In this document: positions 1-10,367 of the stretch, in pieces
How the letters are laid out: every line of letters begins with the position of its first letter
Position numbering within the stretch: the first letter of the stretch is position 1
Assembly: GCA_019828595.1 (NCBI GenBank)
Contig: JAHQRK010000002.1
Span: forward strand, 806,001 to 870,000
Length of the DNA: 64,000 nt
Direction: 5' to 3'
Origin: Aphanomyces cochlioides
Lineage: Eukaryota; Oomycota; Saprolegniomycetes; Saprolegniales; Verrucalvaceae
Translations under genes and position numbers: made by a program
The notes under the pieces: model-generated
The model's input: the letters and a program-made list of their open reading frames with translations, nothing else
Told to the model about the DNA's origin: nothing
The model's database searches: none

Positions 1-858
1 GAATTCCCGTGCTTGCGAGTGTGTATCTTTTTTGATGAGTATGTCTCGATGGTGCGTGCAGCCTGTGTGAACATCAACAAAGATGCGTTTGTGTTTCCAC
101 AAACCTCAATACCAAGTCAGAATGGTGCACCAATTGTTAACTGGTTTAAATGTCTTGAACAGACTCCACTGAGAAAGATATTGAATGGGATGGTTGAGAC
201 TTGTCCAAATTTGCCAACTGGAATTACACTTCATAGCATGCGGAGGGGTGGCTGCTTCTATCGAGTGTTTGAATCTCCTCGTCGGCGATTTAATTTCCGA
301 GAGCTTATGGCCTGGTGTCGATGGGAGGATCCACAGACGTGCTCGGAGTATTTGATTACACAGAGTCTTAGTGACGAGATCAATCCCAGGAATCTACTGC
401 GTTCAGCTAAGTTTAGCCAACCTCAGTCAATTCAAATGGACAATCCCATCGCACAACACAACTTAGTCGACGAAATTGGTCGTGCGGTTGCGACAAATAT
501 CCAAAAGAATAACTTGGTCTTGCAGCCCAAGTCAGGCGCAAACAATGTGCTGCGCCAAGCGAGTCTGAAGGAATTTATTGTCGAAAAGAGAATCCCAACT
601 GCCCATTCGGGCAGAGAAGCTTGGAAACAATGGCACTTTGCTGACCCAAAGAGTGGCCAACATTGTGCGCTCAAAGATTTTACTCGAGAAATGATACGAG
701 CCGATCGAAAACGATATTCAGAACGCCAGACATTAGCCTTGGCGTTTATACGATACGACACTTACGAGCAATTTGAAGTCGACTACTCTGGATTCACTCA
801 AACTTATGCTAAGCTATTGAAAGAGGTTCGGCGACGTAAGCGTATGAATGCTCTTTGA
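1..858 (+). CDS. Crypton-like tyrosine recombinase, C-terminal part (5' end outside window)
   Basis: The frame is open from the first base of the window, so the true start lies upstream and only about 285 residues are seen. The sequence shows a box-B style HxxR (LHSMRRGG, near residue 80) followed by a W-rich stretch ending in EYL (MAWCRW...CSEYL). That is the spacing expected for the HxxR and the nucleophilic Tyr of tyrosine recombinases. A basic tail follows (AWKQW..., ending KEVRRRKR), perhaps a DNA-binding domain like the GCR1_C type found in some Cryptons; this last point is inference. Such enzymes cut and rejoin DNA through a 3'-phosphotyrosine bond. The N-terminal box-A Arg is not visible. 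It is a different lineage from the recombinase relics at 47.6-62.4 kb, which carry THSIRKG instead. Confidence 0.6.
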   Translation, partial: EFPCLRVCIFFDEYVSMVRAACVNINKDAFVFPQTSIPSQNGAPIVNWFKCLEQTPLRKILNGMVETCPNLPTGITLHSMRRGGCFYRVFESPRRRFNFRELMAWCRWEDPQTCSEYLITQSLSDEINPRNLLRSAKFSQPQSIQMDNPIAQHNLVDEIGRAVATNIQKNNLVLQPKSGANNVLRQASLKEFIVEKRIPTAHSGREAWKQWHFADPKSGQHCALKDFTREMIRADRKRYSERQTLALAFIRYDTYEQFEVDYSGFTQTYAKLLKEVRRRKRMNAL

Positions 859-904
859 TTGTAGTTTGTGTAATACATGTCATCTTACATTCTGTCGCGA
901 GTCG

Positions 905-1610
905 CAGCAGCACTACGAGTGGTTGATCTCCTTGGCACGGGAGAAGGACAAACAATTCTCGTAGGGACGGCGACGAACGAGGCCGAACAGAGCTCGGACA
1001 CAGAGCTTGGACATACGGCGACAAAACTAGGCTAAGCAGAGCTTGGGTAGACGGCGCCAAACGAGGACAAACAGAGCTTGGAGAGACAGCGACGAAAACG
1101 CCAAATAGAGCTTGGACAAACATCGACAAAACAAGGCCAAAGGGAATTTGGATAGACAGCGGCGAACAAGGCCAAACAGAGCTTGGCCTGGAGGCGACAA
1201 ATTAAACTCAACAGAGCTTGGGCATACAGCAACAAAACTAGGTCAAATATAGCTTGGACATACTAGTACAGCAAAAATACTAGGCCAAACATAGCTTGGA
1301 CAGACCGCGCCAAACGAGGATAAACAGAGCTTGGACAGACGGCGCCAGACGAGGACAAAGAGAGCTTGGAGAGAGAATGACAAACAAAGACAAACAGAGT
1401 TGGGACAGGAGGCGACAATTAGGCCAGACAGAGCTTGGACAGACGGCGACAAACAAGGCCACACAGAACTTGGACAGACGGCGAGGACAAAGGACAAGTA
1501 GAGCTTGGACAGACGGCGACAAACAAGGACAAACAGAGCTTGGTCAAGCGCCGAGAACGAAGGACAAGAAGGACTTGAACAGACGACAAGGACGAAGGAA
1601 AAGCAGAGGC
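905..1610. repeat. Degenerate 35-bp minisatellite
   Basis: About 17 copies of a 31-42 bp (mostly 35 bp) unit with core ACAGAGCTTGGACAGACGGC and CGACAAACAAGGACAA. The AGCTTGG word recurs at about 1012, 1043, 1076, 1109, 1179, 1216, 1251, 1293, 1328, 1362, 1433, 1503 and 1538. Because 35 is not a multiple of three, the open frames through it change peptide at every repeat and I do not treat them as genes. It lies directly upstream of the first P450. Confidence 0.85.
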
Positions 1611-1646
1611 GACAATTTCTTGATTTTGTCCAATCAAGAAGTTGTC
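1611..1646. repeat. Hairpin just upstream of P450-1 start
   Basis: Two 15-nt arms (1611-1625 and 1632-1646) pair with one mismatch around a 6-nt loop (TTGTCC); the inner 9 pairs are perfect. The right arm ends 15 nt before the P450 ATG at 1662, so it would lie in the 5' leader. Function unknown. Confidence 0.5.
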
Positions 1647-1661
1647 GGTTGGATTTGTCGG

Positions 1662-3285
1662 ATGAAGATCACTGAGCCAGTGGTGTGGGTGCCGGTCGCT
1701 AGTGCTTGTGTCGCCTATGCTGCATACCAATGGAGTCAAGTCAAACCGTTCATCCCGTCGTTGAAATTTCCAGCTCATCTGCATCGACTCTTCTTTGGTG
1801 CGGCAGAATACCTCAACACGATTGAGGGACTTGGAATCTTGACCGTGTATGAAGCAGATGAAGAAGGCATGTGCCAGTTCTACATGTCTGGAGAGCCATG
1901 CATATCAGTACTCAGGGCTGACCATGCTCGCATTGTGCTCCTCGCCTCCAATTATCGATCAAGACTTCCGTTCTTTGACGATCATGTTGATGCTTTCGTC
2001 GGTACGCCCGCGCTTGGATATGAAAGATTCATAGTTTTGTGGAACGTAGGAACGAAATCTCTCCTTCAACTGATGGGAAGCGAATGGAAAGTGCATCGCA
2101 AGTTGATTTCCAAAGCATTCAGTTGGCAAAATCTCGTTGAGATGGTGCCCTCAATGACCTCCATCGCTGACGACTTTGCATCGGTCTTGCTGAAATCGAA
2201 CGCAGAGTCGATCAACGTGGCTCCATTGCTCAAGCTTTTGACGCTTGATATCATCGGTTTGTTGCACTGATTTCCTCGATGCTCACATTTTAATAGGGGC
2301 TACAGCGTTTGGGAGCTCCTTCAATGCTATCCACGACGCAAAGAACCCGATCATGGAAGGATTTACGCTCCTCTTGGAAGACTTTAACCATCGAGTGATC
2401 GAAGCCCCGTTTCATCCTGGCAGTAAGTTCTACTGGCTCCCCACCAAAGCCAACAAATTACACCGAGTGACGACGCAAAGCATGCGCCAATTAATCGACG
2501 ACCTGGTTGCTTCACGCATGAAGAGCACGTCCAATGAGACGTATCACGACTTGCTTCAATTCATGATTACTGCAGCTCATGAGGAAAACTCTGGAGTGAC
2601 AGCTCAGAGCTTTGCCGACAATTTGCTCACGTTTCTCTTTGCTGGCTTTGACACGACAAGTATTTCACTTTCTTACGCGTTATACCTGATTGCGAATCAT
2701 CCTGACGTCCAAGAAAAGGCTCTTGCTGAGGTCCTTGAAGTGACAAAGTCGCAAAAGCTGACGTACAAATCGGCGCAAGAACTTCCTTACTGCACAGCGA
2801 TCATCACGGAAAGCTTGCGACTCTTTCCGCCAGCCTTGGTAACATCCCGAACTTTAGAAGACGAAGTGACTATTGGAAAGCATCGCATTCCTCGTGGTAT
2901 GCACGCTATTGTCGATTTTAGATGACACAATGTACTCGTAGGAACAACCATGATGCTTCCAATCTACTGGATCCATCGATATGAAGCCAACTGGGGATCT
3001 GACGCCGACCGATTCCGTCCTGAACGCCACTTGGAAGACAGCGACGACATGAATTTGAGTGCGAAAGACAAGGGTTTCCGCATGCTCGCGTTTTCAGGCG
3101 GACCTCGCAATTGCGTCGGCATGCGGTATGCCATGCTCGAGACGGTAGTGGTGTTGGCTGTCTTGCTCCAGCGTTGCGTCTTCTCGGTGGCGAAGGATGC
3201 GCCTCCAGTTCGTCCAGTCGTGTCGGGCCTGGTGCAAAAGCCAGAGCATGGCGTGTGGCTGACGATAGAACCACGCAAGGCTTAG
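1662..3285 (+). CDS. Cytochrome P450 monooxygenase, copy 1 (four exons)
   Basis: Haem-thiolate monooxygenase, probably ER-anchored; substrate unknown. Exons are 1662-2001, 2050-2256, 2297-2896 and 2942-3285. The introns are 48, 40 and 45 nt, all GT...AG, and splice to 496 residues, a normal P450 length. The N-terminus has one hydrophobic segment (VPVASACVAYAAYQW). The I-helix oxygen motif AGFDTTS, the K-helix ESLR, the FRPERH motif and the haem loop FSGGPRNCVG with its axial Cys are all intact and in order. The ATG at 1662 is chosen because the paralogue at 6268 starts at the same alignment position. The middle intron (2257-2296) is absent from that paralogue. No broken frame is seen once introns are removed. 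Confidence 0.9.
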
Positions 3286-3316
3286 AATCACGTTCCCATC
3301 TTGGTATTTACCTATT

Positions 3317-3780
3317 AAAGAACTCAACAGTTGTCACAAGCGTATCCTAGGGGAAGCAATCATGAGCTTCGTCGAACGTGGAGAGACGTACAAGGTACGA
3401 TTGTCAACTGTGTTTTGTGCTCGGCATGTTGGCCAGTGTCGCGAGCCACGCTTAGTGTCTGATCAAAGCGTTGTCGCATTGGTCGGCATGATCTTTTGAG
3501 CCAAGTGTGAGCTCTTGTCGTTCGTTTAGAATCTTCCCGTGTGACTTATTCAGCGCCGAACAGACTCTTCACGACATGGAACCAGGTACAGAAGTGACCC
3601 AGAACGGCAAGTCGACAAGGATTAAAGTTCAAACTTGAGAGTCACAGCGACTTGGGTCCTTGCATCGCAGTATCTTTATGTGCACAGCATCGAATCAGGG
3701 AATGGCAAGCCAACCAGGATTAAAGTTCAAACTCGAGAATGACAGCGACCTGGGTCCTTGCGTCACAGTACCTTCTATGC
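3317..3780. repeat. Duplicated upstream region, copy A
   Basis: No gene here. The stretch is related to 5950-6230: both hold a GTCACA..GTATCC block, then CTGATC..AGCGTTG..GCATTG, then CGCCGAAC, then GGATTAAAGTTCAAACT. The last word occurs twice here (from about 3619 and 3718), each followed by a GCGAC..TGGGTCCTTG block, and once at about 6178. In copy B the block precedes P450-2; here it precedes the CRN relic, so it may be an old P450 promoter region. Confidence 0.6.
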
Positions 3781-3834
3781 TAACAAAAGAAACGAATGTA
3801 CTTGTATCATTGTGGAATTGGTGATTTTCGAACA

Positions 3835-5506
3835 ATGTTGAAAGTGACCTTGAGCTGTCTGGTCTTCGGTGAGGAAACTGCTTTCTTCGTCGCCATTGAT
3901 TCTAACAGGACGGTTGATCGACTCAAGACGATGATCAAGGAGGTGATCGATTATGATAGATCTGCGTATCACCTGGCACTTTACCGGGCGCCGAATGGAT
4001 TGAGCAAGGATGAAGCAAAAGCTGTGACTTTTGACGAGCATGGACAGCTTTCAGGGTGCATCAAGATGGATGAACTATTGCAAATCCAGAACGTCTGTCA
4101 CTTTGGCATGAGATTTAAACCGGTGGAAGGGAAAATCTATGTGTTGGTGGTGATCCCGGAAGGTCAAGCCAGTGCTCGTACATGACATGCTCCGTCTGTG
4201 GAATTTCAAGATGCTGTCCTTAGTGGAATTCGAGAAATTCGAGAAATCCGAACAAAAGTTGACGTGATTGAAGCCAAATTACCACACAAGCCCCAAAGCA
4301 ACCGCACAAGTGGGAAATTGGGTGAAGACGAGCTCACGAGGTTGAGGAAAGAAGGATTGATAATTGATGTTGCACCAGTACCTGACGAAGGAGCCTTTTG
4401 GCCCCAGACTGAACAACAAGTTGTCGATGCCATGACGAGGAAAAAGTTTTTGACGCCTTTGTTACTCCATATTTCAACTCGGCGCTGGCCAGCTATGGTA
4501 TGACGTTCGTCAACAGCGAGGACTATTCGTGGTTGCCCCAAGAAGATATTGAGATATTATCTCAAACCGGATGGGTTTGCGACCCACCCTGGGATGTTTT
4601 GTGTCAGAAAGGTACAACATGATGAAAATGGTCGAGTGTTTCGATTTGGTGTTGCACAAAAGGATTTGTTTGACTGCCTCATTCTGTTCGAAAGCAAGCT
4701 CAAGATTTCTGGTGCTGCGTTTGGCCAAATTGCACGTTATCTGCAGAATCTTAACCCGAATGCGTCAGCATGCGCTATTCTGTTTGATCGTCGCTCCTTT
4801 TGGTTGATCAAAAGCTACAAGACTGTTATTTTCAGAGTTGAGACAGCGAATTGGGTTGACGGTGGCTCGAAAGCATTGTTTGAGAAATTTATTGCTTCCA
4901 ATGCGTCGCCGTGGGTGAAAATGTTGACGAATGCCTGCTCTTTATTGGGTGTTAGCATTGGCAGTGATGCGTATCTCGGCCGTGGCGCTTATGGGCGAGT
5001 TTTCAAGGTGACCAAAGATGGAGAGGATTTCGCGTTGAAAATTGTGGAGGAAAGCAACTTCGGTGTTCTCTGTCAAGAGGCAGAGGCCATACGCAAAGCC
5101 CAGGATACAGGTCTGACGATTCCAGCAGTGTTGAAGTCACTGGTGGTACAGTGCTGCCGCTGTCTCCTGTTGGGATGCCGCTACCTCGACCAAATTCTCA
5201 GTTCGATCTTGCAAAGCTCTTTCAGTTGCTGTGGCAGCTCCACAGCTTGGATCTGGTTCATGGAAATCTTCGAGTGCCGAACGTGATCGTTCACATGGAC
5301 AAGCCTCTCTGGATTGATTTGGTGGAAGTGAATAAAGCAAGTCCCTCGTTGCGAAAATTGGATGCTGAAGTGCTCGCGAGGCCATCCTTGATATCCCTCG
5401 GGATGTAAAATTGGCAATGGCGGTGACAGAGTTGATTGAGAACTATAGCATTGACCCAACACAAGAGAATATCAATCGTCTGGTCGCACAAGTTGGTCAA
5501 TCTTGA
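3835..5506 (+). pseudogene. Broken CRN (Crinkler)-type effector gene: ubiquitin-like head, PD-(D/E)XK-like and kinase-like domains
   Basis: CRN proteins are modular oomycete proteins thought to act in nuclei. The first 116 codons show the CRN ubiquitin-like head: a start MLKVTLSCLVFG, an AYHLALYRA stretch at the position of the LxLFLAK motif, and IYVLVVIPEG at its end. The frame meets an in-frame TGA at 4183-4185 and reopens. Next is a segment resembling PD-(D/E)XK nucleases (KPDGF about 4565, ESK about 4690, then a FWLIK strand). Then comes a kinase-like part: glycine loop GRGAYGRVF (about 4980), FALKIV lysine strand, and a catalytic loop reading HGNLRVPN, with Asn where the usual Asp would be. 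At least three frame changes (about 4440-4560, 5130, 5370) break it. ATG 3835 fits the family start better than 3796. I judge it non-functional as one protein. Confidence 0.7.
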
Positions 5507-5549
5507 ACTTTTCCAGCTGTGTGAAAAGCCACGAAAGGGTGCAAGTAGG

Positions 5550-5795
5550 ATGGACATGATGGATAAGCTATCGATGTTGTCTATCTTTGTCGGTGTCGTG
5601 GCGGTTGTCCAAGTGTACAAGTGGCTCCAAGTCACGCCGTTTGTTGCAACGCTGGTGGTGAGGCATTTGCATAAACTGTTCGTTGGCAGTCTCGGCTGTT
5701 ACAAGTCATTCGAAGGTCTCAAGAAGTTGTCAGTCGATGTAGTGTACAAAGATGGCATGGTGCAGCTGTACCTCGTCGGGAAAGATTGGATTTAA
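5550..5795 (+). pseudogene. P450 N-terminal fragment (third copy)
   Basis: 81 codons from ATG 5550 to TAA. The membrane anchor is followed by YKWLQVTPFVATL and DGMVQLYLVGKDWI, which align with YKCLQVKPFIPTL and DGMVQFFLAGSPCI of the P450 at 6268. Homology stops at the stop codon, with no sign of the remaining 400 residues or the haem loop. It is a truncated duplicate immediately downstream of the CRN relic. Confidence 0.75.
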
Positions 5796-6267
5796 TGCGC
5801 TGACGTTTCCAAGGGTCCATTCTTCTCATGGGATGCAGATGTCAAGAGGCTTGCAACGCCTAGTCCATCGAGTCGATTGTCTCTTCTTCTCCTTGACGGT
5901 TTTGGACAGCAACGTCTCTGTAGACATCTAAGAATGGGGAATCAGTGACGACCACACAGTGTAGTCACGATCTTGCAGTCGTCACAGGTGTATCCAAATG
6001 ACAAGGAAGCATCTTGATGATCAATGTAGAGCTACAGGACAGGCTTTGCGACTGATCGCAGCGTTGGAGCATTGAACGAGACGATCACTTCAACCATTTC
6101 TGAGCTGGTTGCAAGTCTTCTTCATCGCCGAACGAATTCTCCAAGATGTGGCATCAAGTAGAGACCGAGTCCGCAAGGATTAAAGTTCAAACTTGAGTGC
6201 GGTAGCGACGTGGATTCTTGACGAAAGAGACGGTTGCACATTTGATATTCCTCGATCAAGCTCAAGC
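5796..6267. repeat. Intergenic region with duplicated upstream block, copy B
   Basis: 5796-5950 holds nothing I recognise. 5950-6230 is the second copy of the region at 3317-3780 (shared CGCCGAAC and GGATTAAAGTTCAAACT words) and directly precedes the second P450, so it probably contains that gene's promoter. No exact promoter element can be named. Confidence 0.5.
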
Positions 6268-7854
6268 ATGGCAACGTCCTCGGAAGCGCTAATCATGGCC
6301 TCTGTCGGCGCTGTTGTCGTTTACGCCTTGTACAAATGTCTGCAAGTTAAACCTTTCATCCCGACGCTCAAGATCTCGCGCCATTTGCACCAGCTGCTTC
6401 TCGGCATCCTGCGCCATTTCAGTACGATCGAGGGACTAGGCGTGGTCATGTTTGACGAAGCGGACGACGACGGCATGGTGCAGTTCTTTCTCGCCGGCTC
6501 GCCGTGCATTTCAGTCCTGAAAGCTCAACATATTCGCCAAGTCCTCCTGGCATCCAACTACAGAGCGAAGTCTCCTCTCTTCGACAGCGCCAACGAAGCG
6601 TTTCTAGGTAGTGAACGTAACTCGTCCTGGCGATCTTGATGTGTTGGTAGGGAAGAATGCGCTCCCGCTACTCATGGACCATCAATGGAAACTCCATCGG
6701 CAATTGATCGCCAAAGCCTTTGGTTGGCAAAATCTCGTTGCCATGGTCCCTGCGATTCACAGCATTGCTGTCCAGTTCGCCGATCGATTGATCCAAGACT
6801 CCACCGCCGACGTCGTCCCGCTCGTCAAATTGGCCTCACTCGACGCCATCGGAGCCTGCGCTTTCGGTCAAAGCTTTCACGCTCTTGACGACCCCAGCAA
6901 TCCCATCGTCGATGCATTCACATTCCTCCTCGACGACTTGAACCGCCGAACGCATGAAGATGTCCTGAACCCTGCCAACATGTTTCACTGGTTGCCAACC
7001 GACAACAACAAGAAATTCCATGCCAAGACCAAGATCCTCCGCGAGGCAATCGACGCTTTGGTGGCGTCGCGTCTTAGCAAGACGAGCGCGTCCCATCACG
7101 ACTTGCTCCAGTTTATGATTGATGCCGCGACAGAAGAAGAGTCGGGCGTGACGCCGCAGAGCTTCTCGGACAATCTGTTGACATTTCTATTTGCTGGGTT
7201 TGACACGACGAGCATCACGTTGGCGTATGCGTTCTATCTCCTTGCGATGCATCCTGACGTTCAAGACAAAGCGCTGGCTGAAGTTCGCCAAGTCGTGGGC
7301 TCCAGCGATATCACGTATGAGATGGTACAAAGCCTTCCATTCTGCACTGCGATCATCACGGAGAGCCTGCGCTTGTTTCCACCGGCGTTCCTCACAGTGC
7401 GCACTCTCGAGTCCAACATGACAATTGGACGCCATGACGTCCCCGCAGGTACTTCCAACCAGATTCATTCCCCGGAAATGAGCTCTCATCTGTAGGCACG
7501 ACGGTCATGCTTCCCATCTACTGGATCCATCGGTATGCTCCAAATTGGGGCCCTGACGCTGAAGAGTTTCGCCCCGAACGACATTTGGATGACGACGGCC
7601 ATGTCAATTTAGGTGCCAAGGAGAAAGTTTTCCGCATGTTGGCTTTCTCAGGCGGTCCTCGAAACTGCGTGGGCATGCGCTTTGCCATGCTAGAAGCCGT
7701 GATTGTCCTCGCGACACTCCTGTCAAAATGCGAATTCCATCGGCCTGACAACGCTCCTCCAGTGCGCGTTGCCTTGGCTGGCATTGTTCAAAAACCCAAA
7801 GATGGCATTTGGCTCAACGTAACTTCCAGAGGCAACGCTGCTCTTGCGGGCTAA
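6268..7854 (+). CDS. Cytochrome P450 monooxygenase, copy 2 (three exons)
   Basis: Paralogue of the P450 at 1662. Exons 6268-6607, 6651-7448 and 7496-7854 with 43- and 47-nt GT...AG introns give 498 residues. It has an N-terminal hydrophobic anchor, I-helix AGFDTTS, K-helix ESLR, FRPERH and haem loop FSGGPRNCVG with the axial Cys. Both introns sit at the same codon positions as introns 1 and 3 of copy 1; the middle intron of copy 1 is missing. An in-frame upstream ATG at 6193 would add 25 residues but has no counterpart in copy 1. A 250-bp piece of this gene (6483-6732, including its first intron) recurs at 48138-48387. Likely ER-bound oxidation of an unknown small molecule. Confidence 0.9.
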
Positions 7855-8024
7855 GTCTTCTTCATATATTCGTCCCCCTGATACTGATAGCCATGTTCTC
7901 TCTGACTGTTATTCCTCTCACATGATAACAGTCGCACCGACCTGGAAATAATATCTGCATAATCCGAAATTCGTCGGAAAACTATCCGGAAATTGATCTA
8001 ATGGAAGGAAATTTCAGTGCACAC
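7855..8024. other. Short intergenic, left flank of Helitron array
   Basis: 170 bp with no gene seen. The last bases, GTGCACA, abut the 3' terminus of Helitron unit 1, and with the right flank (TTTTTCGG from 47458) define the predicted empty site. Confidence 0.6.
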
Positions 8025-8034
8025 TAGGGTGAGG

Positions 8035-8052
8035 CCAGGGCTACGCCCCTGG
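8035..8052 (-). repeat. Helitron 3'-terminal hairpin
   Basis: CCAGGG, a 6-nt loop, then CCCTGG, 10 nt inside the terminus at 8025. The same hairpin closes units 2, 3 and 5-8. In unit 4 (29028-29042) the arm is damaged (CCCCGTAGAG in place of CCCCTGGGTAGAG). In Helitrons this hairpin is thought to signal the end of rolling-circle transfer. Confidence 0.85.
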
Positions 8053-8136
8053 GTGGAGCGTTTTGCTTTGGAAATAACAAAGATTTGCTCACACACATGA
8101 AACGTTTGAAGCCATACTATGAATTTTGAATTTGAT

Positions 8137-10188
8137 TCAGGCCCAGTTCGAAGTAAAAAAATAAGTTAACGCTGAGGATTCTGATTGGCTACTGTTGACT
8201 GACGAATATTTTTTTTTCGTCAGGAGATAAATCATATACCGATACACAATGTTTTTCGTGTAGATTCCAGGCAGTCCATCGTACTGTCCATTGACGACCA
8301 AAAACTTAATGTTGCCTTTTGCTTGGGCTCTTGACATGGCGACGTAAAGCTGTCCATGCGAGAAGACGGGTTCTGGAAGGTAGACGCCCACGTGAGAAAT
8401 CGTTTGACCTTGAGCCTTGTGAATCGTCATTGCGAAGGCAACTTGAACAGGAAATTGTCTTCTGCGTAGCTCAAATGGGTAATTGTTTTGCTCACCATCG
8501 TGAATTGTAGTAGTTCGGGGAATGTAAACGATCTTGTTCGTGTGGGAGCCGTTCATAATTTGAGCCTTGATACATCGTGTTTTCAGCTCAAGAACAATTA
8601 AACGTGTTCCGTTGCACATGCCTTCCGAAGTACACAAATTACGAAGCAGAATAATGGGGCAACCAACTTTCAAATGCAACTTGTGGCTGGGGAAGTTGTT
8701 GATGTCTATAGAATTCAGAAACTCGATGGGGAACTCGCATGCATTTGTGTCCGAGTTGGGTTTGTCAGCAACAGAATCGGCGGACAAATATGTCATTTCG
8801 CAGTCGGAAGTGAATCGCTCAAGAAGTGTTGTGTTGATGTCAGCAACAACACTATGTTTGGGTGCAAGGATAGCTCGACATCCAAAGTACGATCTAAGTG
8901 CATTGATGCGCAGGTTGTTCATGTCTTGATAGACGTTGTTTAAAAATGACCCCAAATCATCAGGCGACTTGTATGGAATCGCCAAATCATCAGGTAGTCG
9001 AATGTAATCGGCACCGAGTTCGGTACATGTGGGGTATGTTCCATGGCCAATAGACTTGAGCAATGCAGCAAACTCTCGAACACTCTCTGAGTTGTTGTTG
9101 GTCAACCTCATGTTCACCGTCAGATGAAACTGTGCGATATTTCTCCAAAGGTAACTGTTCTTCAAGCATGCTTCGAGGATTAGCCCAGGTGTGCCCTTCA
9201 AAATGACTGGAAGCATTTGCTTGAAGTCGCCCGAGAATATGACGACCTTTCCACCAAAAGGAAGCGCGTTGTCCATCAAATCTTGTAGCATGTGATCAAC
9301 GGCCTCCACAGCATACTTGTGCATCATCGAACACTCGTCCCAAATAATAAGTTCTGTGAGACGTAAATGTTCCGCAAGATGCGACTGCTTCCGAACGTCA
9401 CATCGGCTAATCTCGTGCAATGATCTTGGAAGACAGAATCTCGAATGCGCAGTTGTACCTCCGATCAAATTCAGAGCAGCAAGTCCGGACGAAGCAACAG
9501 CCAAGGCAATTTTGTTCATTGAGCGCACTTGAGCCAGTAAAATGTTTGAGATGAACGTCTTCCCTGAGCCGCCCTCACCTTCGAGAAAATATACTTTGCC
9601 TCTTCGAACAGTACTTTCCTTCGTAATCTCGCTCATAACGTCGTTGTAGAAGACCTCGTGCTCTTCGGTCATCGTAGACTTGCCTTCCAAAATGCCTTGG
9701 ATTTGTTCTTGGTTGTGCGAAGATTCCATAGCCACTAATCGGTTGGATTGACGGCCCCTGTTTGTTTCCTCAAGAGCAAAATATTGTTCGAAATGTGCAA
9801 GCTGTGGAAGCTCCGGAAAACGATCCAAGCTTGATGCATTCGACTCGAGGCATCTTGATAAAGCCTGAATTGCGAAAGCTGTAGATTTTTGAGAATCGTC
9901 GGGGTACATGCGGTGAAAATCTTGCCTCATTTCATCTTCGAATTTGTTCCATAGCCCTCGTACGTCCGCAGATTCACAGTGAATCAGAATACTGACAAAA
10001 AGTGTTCGGAGCTCATAGGGAGTTGCTGTTTCAGTTGCTTCTCGCATGCAGGTTAGCCATTCCTCGTCATTTTCAAGAAAGCCAAGGGCAAGTGCGGCTG
10101 ACTTGAACGTCGGATGAACCACGCCATTGACGGTTCGCAAATCTTCGTGCGATGTCGGACCTCGTCGGTAGCATAAGAGCATTCGCAT
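8137..10188 (-). CDS. Helitron PIF1-like helicase, unit 1 (altered C-terminus)
   Basis: 683 codons. Superfamily 1 PIF1-type helicase that unwinds DNA for the Rep reaction. Motifs in order: Walker A GEGGSGKT (about residue 201), Walker B IIWDECSMM (about 281), FSGDFKQMLP, VNMRLTNN, AMTIHKAQGQT (about 585) and YVAMSRAQ (about 612). In Helitrons this region is normally the C-terminal part of one Rep-helicase polyprotein. Here it is set off by a T9 tract at 10189-10197 that shifts the frame just before its first ATG. The last 34 residues (after KNIVY) are unlike units 2 and 3, which end QEALQ, because a 293-bp deletion has run the frame into the 3' terminal region. Confidence 0.88.
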   Translation of the reverse strand: MRMLLCYRRGPTSHEDLRTVNGVVHPTFKSAALALGFLENDEEWLTCMREATETATPYELRTLFVSILIHCESADVRGLWNKFEDEMRQDFHRMYPDDSQKSTAFAIQALSRCLESNASSLDRFPELPQLAHFEQYFALEETNRGRQSNRLVAMESSHNQEQIQGILEGKSTMTEEHEVFYNDVMSEITKESTVRRGKVYFLEGEGGSGKTFISNILLAQVRSMNKIALAVASSGLAALNLIGGTTAHSRFCLPRSLHEISRCDVRKQSHLAEHLRLTELIIWDECSMMHKYAVEAVDHMLQDLMDNALPFGGKVVIFSGDFKQMLPVILKGTPGLILEACLKNSYLWRNIAQFHLTVNMRLTNNNSESVREFAALLKSIGHGTYPTCTELGADYIRLPDDLAIPYKSPDDLGSFLNNVYQDMNNLRINALRSYFGCRAILAPKHSVVADINTTLLERFTSDCEMTYLSADSVADKPNSDTNACEFPIEFLNSIDINNFPSHKLHLKVGCPIILLRNLCTSEGMCNGTRLIVLELKTRCIKAQIMNGSHTNKIVYIPRTTTIHDGEQNNYPFELRRRQFPVQVAFAMTIHKAQGQTISHVGVYLPEPVFSHGQLYVAMSRAQAKGNIKFLVVNGQYDGLPGIYTKNIVYRYMIYLLTKKKYSSVNSSQSESSALTYFFTSNWA

Positions 10189-10367
10189 AAAAAAAAACAG
10201 TCTCCCGAGCGGGGTGACACCGTCAGCATCCTCCCGATCATACGATCACCACCCCTTTTACGTGATGTCCACTTGCGGAGCTTTTTGTTCCATACGAAAT
10301 GCTCGGGGATATCATGGTACAGACATTCACGCGCAAGTGCTTGTGAATCACTGTTTTCACGGCACAG
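10189..10367 (-). other. Rep-helicase linker, interrupted by a stop and a T9 frameshift
   Basis: On the coding strand the Rep frame stops at TAA (10368-10370) in TTTTTTTAA, then continues open to a run of nine T (10189-10197), where the helicase is one base out of frame. Two T fewer, or one more, would join them. The linker peptide (EHFVWNKKLRKW, DRMIGRMLTVSP) matches the usual Helitron linker. Confidence 0.75.

Noticed and set aside
809..1784. Several frames on both strands through 809-1784, such as a minus-strand series with LSKLCLSSFGAVYPSS
   Set aside because: They are translations of the 35-bp minisatellite; peptides change phase with each repeat.
8567..8943. Plus-strand frames inside the helicase, repeated in all long units
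   Set aside because: Shadows of the helicase; conserved only because the units are near-identical.
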